DNA of 6,220 nucleotides from an uncultured Verrucomicrobiota bacterium. Its GTDB lineage: Bacteria > Verrucomicrobiota > Kiritimatiellia > RFP12 > UBA1067. Both the position numbers and the translations under genes were made by a program. Within the stretch, counting starts at the first letter, position 1. Each line of letters opens with the position of its first letter. Shown here piece by piece: positions 1-5,507 of the stretch. A model generated the notes under the pieces. It made no database searches and was not told the DNA's origin. It saw only the letters and a list, made by a program, of their open reading frames with translations. The stretch covers positions 1-6,220 of the forward strand of contig CAMOHV010000084.1 of assembly GCA_946615275.1 (NCBI GenBank), in the 5' to 3' direction.

Positions 1-500
1 GCCGTCGAGCGCGTCTCGGTGTGGTACTGCGCGATGAGCGAGCTCGCCGCCCCGGGGATCATGCACTGGCCTATGCCGTTCATGAACCCGTACATCACGA
101 AGAACATCAGCATCGAGTCCGCGAAGCCAGTGAAAAACACGCTCGTGGAGAAGAGAAGCGTGCCGAGAACGATCACCCACTTGCGGCGGAAGAAGTCAGC
201 GGCCATCCCCGCGAACGGCACCATGCAGCCGTAGGCGAAGAGGAAGTACGTGCGCGAGAGCCCAAGCTGGGCGTCCGTCGCCCCATGCCCGGCAAGGTCC
301 ACCTTTATCTGCGGCAGCGAGGCGTTGAACACCTGCCGCGAACCGTGCATCAGGAAGTACGTGACCGCCAGCATCGCCAGCATCAGCCACTTGTATGTTG
401 TGTCGCTGCCTTCGGCAGCTTTAAGTCGGACGGCTTCGCCGTCCTTTAAATCGCCGTTTCGCGGCTTTGAATTGAATATACTCACGGGCAGAGACCTCAT
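1..500 (-). CDS. MFS transporter, N-terminal part (3' end outside window)
   Basis: Proposed to import the sugar or sugar derivative handled by this locus; the substrate is unknown. The 166 visible codons give a polar leader (residues 1-35), then TM1 (about 37-52, followed by HGSRQVFNASLPQI), TM2 (about 84-98), the MFS motif A-like loop GMAADFFRRKWVIVLG (about 98-113), TM3 (about 108-124) and TM4 (about 128-150, with GIGQCMIPGAASSLIAQY). The TM1-GSRQ-N-x-LPQI pattern and motif A make the family firm. The reading frame is open to the left edge, so the gene is cut rather than broken. A stop codon directly precedes ATG 500, so that is the most upstream start. It has no Shine-Dalgarno sequence. 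GTG at 485 has GAGG nine bases upstream (498-495) and may be the true start. Leader residues 11-35 are encoded by hairpin repeats. It lies 31 nt downstream of the kinase and is probably cotranscribed with it. Confidence 0.88.
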   Translation of the reverse strand, partial: MRSLPVSIFNSKPRNGDLKDGEAVRLKAAEGSDTTYKWLMLAMLAVTYFLMHGSRQVFNASLPQIKVDLAGHGATDAQLGLSRTYFLFAYGCMVPFAGMAADFFRRKWVIVLGTLLFSTSVFFTGFADSMLMFFVMYGFMNGIGQCMIPGAASSLIAQYHTETRST

Positions 501-527
501 TTAAAGGCGGCGCAGTCGCCGATTTAA
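402..527. repeat. Cluster of four TTTAA-flanked mini-hairpins
   Basis: Four short palindromes are seen. Plus-strand arms are GCTGCC/GGCAGC (405-410/414-419, loop TTC), GGACGGC/GCCGTCC (428-434/438-444, loop TTC), GCCG/CGGC (453-456/462-465, loop TTTCG) and CGGCG/CGCCG (508-512/517-521, loop CAGT). TTTAA or TTTAAA lies between or beside them (420-424, 445-450, 500-505, 523-527). Read on the minus strand, the first three follow one pattern, TTAAAG or TCAAAG, then stem, GAA-containing loop, stem and GAC or GAT. The fourth fits this frame better on the plus strand (TTAAAG...GAT), so it may be inverted. Stem sequences differ but pairing is kept, so the unit is defined by structure and spacer rather than by sequence. 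Function is unknown. The cluster overlaps the first codons of the transporter. It does not look like a simple terminator, because no clear T-run follows a stem on the transcribed strand. Confidence 0.75.
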
Positions 528-543
528 CCATTTAACCATTTAA
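522..543. repeat. Tandem 8-bp repeat ATTTAACC across the kinase stop codon
   Basis: ATTTAACC occurs at 522-529 and 530-537, followed by a partial copy ATTTAA at 538-543. The kinase stop codon (TAA on the minus strand, 534-532) and its last residues lie inside these copies. The repeat shares the TTTAA core of the adjoining mini-hairpin cluster and is probably part of the same element. Confidence 0.7.
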
Positions 544-1443
544 ATTCAAGAACGCCTCCACCTCGGCGCGCGTTGGTGCGCTGGGGGGGCGTCCGGAGAG
601 CCCGCGGCACTTGATCGCCGAGACCGCCGCCGCGAAGCGCTGGCACTCCATCAGGTCGTGCGTCTCAAGCCAGCGCACGGCGAAGCCCGTGTGGAAGAGG
701 TCGCCGCATCCCGTCGTGTCCACGACCTTCTCCACCTTGAACGCGGGGCACTTCACGAAGTCCCTGCCGTCGTAGCACATCGAGCCGCGCACTCCCATCG
801 TGGCGCCGCACACCTTTGGACGGTACCTGTCCCACACCTGCCGCACGGCCTCCTCGGCGTCGGCGAGGCCGGTGAGCTTGAGGATGAACTCCTCCGAGCA
901 GATCAGAAGGTCGGCGAGCGGCAGCAGCTCGTGCATGCCGTCGCGATGCGTGCCGGCGTCGTACATCACTGTGACGCCCGCCTCGCGCGCGGCCTTCGCG
1001 GCGGCGATCGCGCCGGTCGCGTTGTGCCCGTCGAGGTGCAGCACCTTGGCGCGGGACACCGTCTCGACGTCGATCTCGTCCGCGGAAAGCTCGTCGAGCC
1101 CCTCGCGCGTCCATGCGCACGAGCGGTTGCCCGTCTTCTCCTCTATCCAGAGATACGCGATGGCGCTCGTTGCGCCGGGGCGCACCTTCACCATGGAGAC
1201 GTCCACGCCCTCGCGGACGAACTCGTCGAGGATCATGCGCCCGTCGGCGTCGTCGCCCACGGTCCCCGCGAACGCGGTGCGCATCCCCAGCGCCGCCGCG
1301 CCGGCCGCCGCGTTGCCGGCAGGCCCGCCGCCGCGGATGGAGTGGGCGACCATCTTCACCTTGGTGTCCATCGGAATGAACGGCAGAACGGCGAGATGGT
1401 CGTTTGAGCAGAAGCCCAGAGAGATGTAGTCGAATTGTCCCAT
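532..1443 (-). CDS. PfkB/ribokinase-family carbohydrate kinase
   Basis: Cytoplasmic ATP-dependent kinase predicted to phosphorylate a sugar or sugar derivative. From the ATG at 1443 it has 303 residues, normal for the family. The N terminus shows a beta strand and a substrate-contact Asp (SNDHL, D15), then the glycine-rich PfkB signature GGGPAGNAA (38-46) and GTVGDDADG. Near the C terminus is the second signature, DTTGCGD (242-248), whose last Asp (248) is the expected catalytic base. Cys replaces the more common Ala in the anion-hole motif. The end, GRPPSAPTRAEVEAFL, is also typical. The specific substrate cannot be told; ribokinase, ketohexokinase and related types all remain possible. The frame is open upstream to 1698, but family homology starts at MGQFDYISLG, and a TATAAT lies seven bases before this ATG, so 1443 is preferred. 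The transporter follows closely. Confidence 0.92.
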   Translation of the reverse strand: MGQFDYISLGFCSNDHLAVLPFIPMDTKVKMVAHSIRGGGPAGNAAAGAAALGMRTAFAGTVGDDADGRMILDEFVREGVDVSMVKVRPGATSAIAYLWIEEKTGNRSCAWTREGLDELSADEIDVETVSRAKVLHLDGHNATGAIAAAKAAREAGVTVMYDAGTHRDGMHELLPLADLLICSEEFILKLTGLADAEEAVRQVWDRYRPKVCGATMGVRGSMCYDGRDFVKCPAFKVEKVVDTTGCGDLFHTGFAVRWLETHDLMECQRFAAAVSAIKCRGLSGRPPSAPTRAEVEAFLNLNG

Positions 1444-1770
1444 GCCCCATATTATACACGAAACCTGCTTGCCGCGCGAGAGTGGTTCCGCGAAAAAGTT
1501 TGAGAGGATTTGAGAGATCATGAGAAGCGGTGGCTGAATTGAACAAACAAGAGAATGTCTCTCTTCTTGCCCCAAGCCCTTCGATTCAAGCGCCAAAAGC
1601 GTCGCAGCCGTCAGCGCTCGGACACGCTCCTTGAAACCGTCGGACAGAAATGACCGCTCTATCGCCTCGTCAAGATGCTCTTTGACAGCGGAGATCATCC
1701 TATCGGAAGTGCGGACGAAATCTCATCCACTAGACTAAGGCACGCGATTCTTGAAAAGCCAAGGGCGACG
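1444..1770 (-). other. Gap between zinc-ribbon gene and kinase; holds an 85-codon open frame fused to the kinase
   Basis: No recognised gene lies here. On the minus strand, a frame opens at ATG 1698 (preceded by AGG, with an in-frame stop at 1725-1723) and runs without a stop into the kinase. Its translation is helical and looks protein-like (KEHLDEAIERS, FKERVRALTAATLLALESKG, then LLMISQILSNFFAEPL), with no known motif. It could be a small gene that lost its stop, a genuine N-terminal domain on the kinase (388 residues in total), or a chance open frame. Its final codons contain the TATAAT box of the kinase. Its ATG overlaps the TGA of another minus frame (ATGA at 1698-1695), but that frame runs antiphase through the end of the zinc-ribbon gene and is probably a shadow. 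No convincing terminator was seen. Confidence 0.4.
1451..1456 (-). promoter_or_regulatory. -10 box TATAAT giving a near-leaderless kinase mRNA
   Basis: A perfect TATAAT is read on the minus strand from 1456 to 1451, with seven bases between it and the kinase ATG at 1443. A transcript starting at the usual distance would begin at or within a base or two of the ATG. No convincing -35 element is seen 16-18 bases upstream. It suggests that kinase and transporter can be transcribed apart from the upstream genes. Confidence 0.6.
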
Positions 1771-3108
1771 TCAAGGGGTTCTGGCAGCGGCAAGATAAAG
1801 CCAAACCACCGCCCAGTCGTAGAATCCAGGCCGCAGATTCTTGAATATCCAGATCCCCGCGCCGTGCCTTTCCGCGAACGAATCCTTGAACGCGACAATT
1901 GCGACGGGAACTGCTGCGCGTACTGCCTCATGATCCTGCCTGCTCACGCCAAAGCTGCAATTGCGGTTGCACGGAAACGACTCCTCCTTGACGCGCCTGC
2001 CCGCACGGCAGGCATAAGTGGCTCTCCCCCCCTCCACGACAATCCGATGCTCGACATTGCACCCCCGCAGTCCACACCACAGGACATAAAACGGCGTCAC
2101 GACCGCCGCCACCGCAAACACGACCACGAAGAAAGAGCCGCACCCGTCAAAATACCTGTTTATCCCATTGGAGACAACAGACAAAGCCATCCAGAAGGAA
2201 AGTGTTTTCAGAGCCGCGCGCTTCACCGCACCCCGCCACGCGCCCTTTTCGCGATAGACGAACCCGTTGGGCAGCTCCTCCACGCCCTCGGGCTTCTCCG
2301 GAGGATTGCACACATAGGTTCTGTATATCGACGCGTATGCCGCCGGCCACGCGATCTTGCACCGTGGGCAGAAAAGCGTGCACTCCCCCCTCATGTCGAT
2401 GTTCTCGTCCGGAATATCGGCGTCGCACGTCGGGCAGCGATACGGGATGTCCGCCGATTTCCGCCCCATGGCCTCTTCCAGCATCGACGATATGAACATG
2501 AACCTTGACTGATCCCCACCGCACCAGACCACACGGCGGTCATCCCCATTGCAGCATACGAGTGAAAGCGCCGCCACGCGCCCCCACCAATTCATGTGGA
2601 CATCCACGTCCAGTGTCGTCTTCTCGCCGACCTTCACCCTCCGCCGCCGATTGAGGATGAAGCCAAGCCACAGCGTCGAGATCACAAGCTCTCCGTCCTT
2701 GAACCTGATGCGTTTGGCGGCAAGCTTGTAAAGCATCACTAGCGCAAGCAGAAAACCCATGAACGCCGTCATGGATATGGCTGTGGCTACAACTACGGAA
2801 ACATACGGATCGGCAGCCATCCAGAAGAAGACGCCCAACGCCGCGCCTGCGACCGGCAGCATCCAAAGCCAGCGCCAGGGCACGCCATCGTCGATCGCAA
2901 ATCCCCCGTCGGCGCAACGGCGCACCGACATTCCGCGCGGCGGATGCGCGCGAATGCGCGCCTCCTTCTTCTTCGCAGGCTCTTCACCCACCTCAAGCCG
3001 CGCCACAAACGTCCGACAGCTGGGACAATAGCACTGCTCTTCGCCGACATGCCTCTCGTCAAGCACCTCTCCACAAAGACTGCATTGCGCTCTTCCCGCC
3101 CGGCACAT
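1771..3108 (-). CDS. Zinc-ribbon membrane protein with duplicated ribbon / 2-TM / beta-rich module
   Basis: Unknown function; probably an inner-membrane protein of 445 residues. First module: a zinc ribbon (C9-x2-C12...C28-x2-C31), a charged linker, two TM helices (about 80-99 and 103-127) and a beta-rich stretch (about 132-215) that may be a bacterial PH-like fold. Second module: a zinc ribbon (C225-x2-C228...C247-x2-C250), a linker, TM helices (about 302-316 and 325-346), then another beta-rich stretch (about 352-422). The linkers resemble each other (P-x-G ... G-F ... W-R at about 57-79 and 273-292), which supports an internal duplication. The start at ATG 3108 has a purine-rich ribosome-binding site; a TTG at 3126 in the same frame is less likely. 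The gene begins 27 nt after the hydrolase stop, so the two are probably cotranscribed. Its lower GC and looser codon choice than neighbours hint at a different history. The domain calls beyond ribbons and TM helices are inference. Confidence 0.82.
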   Translation of the reverse strand: MCRAGRAQCSLCGEVLDERHVGEEQCYCPSCRTFVARLEVGEEPAKKKEARIRAHPPRGMSVRRCADGGFAIDDGVPWRWLWMLPVAGAALGVFFWMAADPYVSVVVATAISMTAFMGFLLALVMLYKLAAKRIRFKDGELVISTLWLGFILNRRRRVKVGEKTTLDVDVHMNWWGRVAALSLVCCNGDDRRVVWCGGDQSRFMFISSMLEEAMGRKSADIPYRCPTCDADIPDENIDMRGECTLFCPRCKIAWPAAYASIYRTYVCNPPEKPEGVEELPNGFVYREKGAWRGAVKRAALKTLSFWMALSVVSNGINRYFDGCGSFFVVVFAVAAVVTPFYVLWCGLRGCNVEHRIVVEGGRATYACRAGRRVKEESFPCNRNCSFGVSRQDHEAVRAAVPVAIVAFKDSFAERHGAGIWIFKNLRPGFYDWAVVWLYLAAARTP

Positions 3109-3115
3109 TAGAACG

Positions 3116-3124
3116 CCCCTCTCC
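3116..3124 (-). promoter_or_regulatory. Ribosome-binding site GGAGAGGGG for the zinc-ribbon gene
   Basis: On the minus strand GGAGAGGGG ends seven bases before ATG 3108. It decides for this start over the in-frame TTG at 3126, which would overlap the site itself. It is the clearest Shine-Dalgarno sequence in the window, and fits an operon-internal gene, unlike the putative leaderless first genes. Confidence 0.6.
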
Positions 3125-3135
3125 AAATAGGCGCA

Positions 3136-5418
3136 TCACTTGATCGTTGCGCTGGCGAAGGCGGCGCGGACGGCGGACTCGGGGAGGTCGGTCTCCAGGC
3201 GCTTGACGTCGGACGCCTCCAGCTCCGCAATGCCGTCAAGAGGGGACGCGAGAACGAGCCTTGCCCTGTCGCTCACATGCCAGTATTCGACGACCCGCCG
3301 GCCGCCGCGCTCGTAGATGAACGCGCGCACGTTCGTCCACTTGCCGCCGGCCACGTCGAGCTGTTTCCACTCGAGAAGCTCGTAGCCGCCCTTGGCGTCG
3401 TCCACGAGGTGGAACTCGCGCGCGGGGTCCTTGAGGAGCTCCTTCTGCTCGGGGGTGAGCCACTTCCGCGCGCGGACGTCCTCCCAGCGGCGGATCGTGG
3501 CGAGGATGTCGGCGGTGCGCTTGTGCGCGCGCAGCGCCGCGAGCGACATCTGCATCGTGGAGGGGCAGTCGAAGGCGGCGGCCTTGCTCGTGCCGTATTC
3601 CCAGATGTCGGGCTGCACGCCCACGGTGCGGACGTCCCCGCTCCACAGGCCCTCGCTCTTCGGCGGCGCCCCGTCCAGCTTCGGGAGCCCGAAGCGCCAC
3701 CATCCGAAGTCCACCCGCGTGAAGTCCTTCGCGAGGCGCTTCGCGGCGGCGTAGGGGTACTCGATTATCTTGCGCCTGAAGAGCTCCGGCGAGAAGACGT
3801 CGAACGCGTTCGCGCCGCTCTGAAGGTGCCAGCCGAAGTGGCTCTTCGCGCAGCCCTCGGTGAAGAGGGGGGCGCGCCCCGACCGCGCGATGCAGCGCTC
3901 CACGCAGCGTATCTGCGAAAGGGAGATGTTCACGGTGCAGGGCGGATTCGCGTCCTCGGAGCCGTCGAAGTATAGGAACTCGAGGCCGCAGTCGTATATG
4001 GAGGCTATCATGTCGCCTATCTCGTCCTGCAGCGACGTATCCTGGTCCACGTAGCCGCTGATGGCGAAACACTCGCTCACGCCAAGGACACCGCCGATCT
4101 CGCCGAGGGGATGGCTCTTCGCGTATGTGCCAAGATGCCGGCGCTTGACGCCCGTGAAACGGTACGGGCGCTCCGTGACGTATCCGGAGTACTCCATCAG
4201 CTCCGTGCCGAACTTGAGGATGCGGCACTTCGGGTGCATCGGGGCGGCGATCGGGTTCTGCTCCACGTAGACGTCGCAGGGGTCCTCCGCAGCGGGGAGC
4301 GGACGCGAGAGGGTGTAGTGCTTCACGAGCGCGAGGCGGTGGTCGGCCTCGGGGGTGACGTACTTGCTGTCGAAGCCGATGAACGTCTGGAGAGTGTGCA
4401 TGCCGACGGTTATCCCGGCGGCGTTCAGCTTGCGCACGGCGGCGGAGAACGACTCGCGCGTCCAGCCGTGGCTCCAGGTGTAGTCGGGGAGCGTGCGGAA
4501 GCCGCGAAGCCCGCCGTTGACGAGGGCGGGGTAGTAGATGAGCAGCATGCGGAAGCCGCCGGCCTTGGCGTAGGAGACGATCTCGTCGACGTTGTCGGGG
4601 CGGATGTCGCATGTCCAGTAGATCGAGGCGTTGAGGCGTCCGTCGCGGCGGCTCCTCACGCCGCGCGGCATGTTCGCGGCGGCCTCGACGGCGTCGATCT
4701 GGTCAAGGAGCTCCTTGGGGGTGGCGGCGGCGGCCAGCACGGCCACGCCGTTCGTCACGCCGTAGTCCTTCATGGCCTCGACGGCGAGGCGGCGGAAGCC
4801 CCAGCGGCGCTCGTTGTCCACGTCCATGTACGGAGTGCCGCCCATCAGGCCCAGGCATCCGCGACCGTCCCACATCACGTTGAGCCAGTCGCCGAAGTTC
4901 TCGCGGTCCTTCACGGGCAGCTGCAGCACGCGGAAGGAGTCGATGGGCGGAACGTCCATGTTCCAGTGCCAGTACTGGTGCTCCTGCTCCGTGTTGGAGA
5001 TGAGCCTCTCCGGGCGGAACGTCGCGTAGCCGGCGGCGGTCTCCGACACGCGCACGGCCACCTCGTATGGGGCCGTCTCGAACCCGACGTATATCAGATC
5101 GCCCTCGCGCCGCACGCGGTTGGCGGGGTACGTGGTGCGCTTCGCCTGCTGGACGAGGCGTATCTCGTTGTTGAACGGGCGCGTCTGCGTGGACGCGAAC
5201 ACGGGTATCCCCTCGCGCGGCTCAAGCATCTCCTCTCCCGTCGCCTTCACGACGAGCGACCTTGCCGTCGCGTCGGGGTTTATCACAAGCCTGAACGCGG
5301 CGGTCTCAACCACGACCGGCGTCTTCCCGTCGTAGAAGGTGGGCAGCTTCTCGAATGCGGACGCGGCGCACGCGGACGCCGCCGCCAGTGCCAACAAGGC
5401 GCTCATTGTGTTTTTCAT
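3136..5418 (-). CDS. Secreted putative glycoside hydrolase (TIM-barrel type)
   Basis: Predicted exported enzyme acting on a glycan or glycoside, supplying sugar to the locus; substrate and family are unassigned. It has 760 residues. Residues 1-21 form a Sec signal peptide (MKNT, then an Ala/Leu-rich core, with likely cleavage after A-S-A at 21). Residues about 25-260 look beta-rich, as in the N-terminal sandwich of many glycosidases. Residues about 264-600 alternate strands and helices like a TIM barrel: ASIYWTCD, GFRMLLIYYP, AGITVGMHTLQ, CGLEFLYFDGSEDANPP and APLFTEGCAKS. D485 in YFDGSE at a strand end is the best nucleophile candidate; E488 and E521 are possible partners. The region 640-760 is probably a C-terminal accessory domain. 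ATG 5418 is chosen because it starts the signal peptide and follows a -10-like box; the in-frame GTG at 5451 would put eleven residues before it. Another TIM-barrel function is possible. Confidence 0.75.
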   Translation of the reverse strand: MKNTMSALLALAAASACAASAFEKLPTFYDGKTPVVVETAAFRLVINPDATARSLVVKATGEEMLEPREGIPVFASTQTRPFNNEIRLVQQAKRTTYPANRVRREGDLIYVGFETAPYEVAVRVSETAAGYATFRPERLISNTEQEHQYWHWNMDVPPIDSFRVLQLPVKDRENFGDWLNVMWDGRGCLGLMGGTPYMDVDNERRWGFRRLAVEAMKDYGVTNGVAVLAAAATPKELLDQIDAVEAAANMPRGVRSRRDGRLNASIYWTCDIRPDNVDEIVSYAKAGGFRMLLIYYPALVNGGLRGFRTLPDYTWSHGWTRESFSAAVRKLNAAGITVGMHTLQTFIGFDSKYVTPEADHRLALVKHYTLSRPLPAAEDPCDVYVEQNPIAAPMHPKCRILKFGTELMEYSGYVTERPYRFTGVKRRHLGTYAKSHPLGEIGGVLGVSECFAISGYVDQDTSLQDEIGDMIASIYDCGLEFLYFDGSEDANPPCTVNISLSQIRCVERCIARSGRAPLFTEGCAKSHFGWHLQSGANAFDVFSPELFRRKIIEYPYAAAKRLAKDFTRVDFGWWRFGLPKLDGAPPKSEGLWSGDVRTVGVQPDIWEYGTSKAAAFDCPSTMQMSLAALRAHKRTADILATIRRWEDVRARKWLTPEQKELLKDPAREFHLVDDAKGGYELLEWKQLDVAGGKWTNVRAFIYERGGRRVVEYWHVSDRARLVLASPLDGIAELEASDVKRLETDLPESAVRAAFASATIK

Positions 5419-5424
5419 GCCAAT

Positions 5425-5453
5425 ATTATGCCAAATCCCCACCGCCGGCACAA
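5425..5453 (-). promoter_or_regulatory. Promoter of the hydrolase gene (TTGTGC - 17 bp - CATAAT)
   Basis: On the minus strand TTGTGC (5453-5448) and CATAAT (5430-5425) are spaced 17 bp apart. The -10 is six bases from ATG 5418, so the transcript would begin close to the start codon, and no Shine-Dalgarno sequence is present. The -35 match is weak (TTG conserved). It lies within the inverted repeat proposed as an operator. Confidence 0.5.
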
Positions 5454-5460
5454 GTGGGAA
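5436..5460. promoter_or_regulatory. Inverted repeat, candidate DeoR operator
   Basis: TCCCCAC (5436-5442) and GTGGGAA (5454-5460) pair as an inverted repeat with one mismatch and an 11-bp spacer. A further GTGGGAT lies at 5484-5490, exactly 30 bp downstream of GTGGGAA and so on the same helix face. The dyad covers the -35 and spacer of the hydrolase promoter and is upstream of the regulator, a suitable place for a repressor to govern both genes. Binding by the neighbouring regulator is inference. Confidence 0.4.
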
Positions 5461-5494
5461 TCGTTTTCCTGTGGCTCATGCGCGTGGGATATGG

Positions 5495-5500
5495 TAAACT
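5495..5500 (+). promoter_or_regulatory. -10-like TAAACT upstream of the regulator gene
   Basis: TAAACT fits the TAnnnT pattern and ends seven bases before ATG 5508, the same spacing as at the kinase. No Shine-Dalgarno sequence is seen and no good -35 is found. The call rests mainly on the repeated spacing at three genes. Confidence 0.4.
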
Positions 5501-5507
5501 TTCCGCC

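Noticed and set aside
428..450. GGACGGC/GCCGTCC hairpin as a rho-independent terminator
   Set aside because: The only T-containing tract follows on the plus strand, away from the minus-strand kinase, and is TTTAAA rather than a T-run; the hairpin is also one of several similar units.
658..1429. Open frames on the plus strand across the kinase
   Set aside because: Antisense shadows; the minus frame carries both PfkB signatures.
1499..1516. Direct repeat TTTGAGAG (1499-1506, 1509-1516)
   Set aside because: Only two short purine-rich copies, within the possible coding extension; easily chance.
1548..1569. Inverted repeat CAAGAGA / TCTCTT with 5-nt loop
   Set aside because: Short AT-containing stem inside a possible coding stretch, without a following T-run on the minus strand or other context.
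1675..2508. 277-codon plus-strand frame over the zinc-ribbon gene
   Set aside because: Low-complexity Arg/Pro/His-rich translation without motifs, whereas the minus frame has paired CxxC motifs and TM helices.
3109..3126. TTG 3126 as start of the zinc-ribbon protein
   Set aside because: It overlaps the GGAGAGGGG site that is well placed for ATG 3108.
3236..4612. 458-codon minus-strand frame overlapping the hydrolase
   Set aside because: Extremely Arg-rich frame-shifted copy of the hydrolase coding sequence; a shadow frame.
5419..5451. GTG 5451 as start of the hydrolase
   Set aside because: It would put eleven residues before a standard signal peptide and would place the promoter within the coding sequence.
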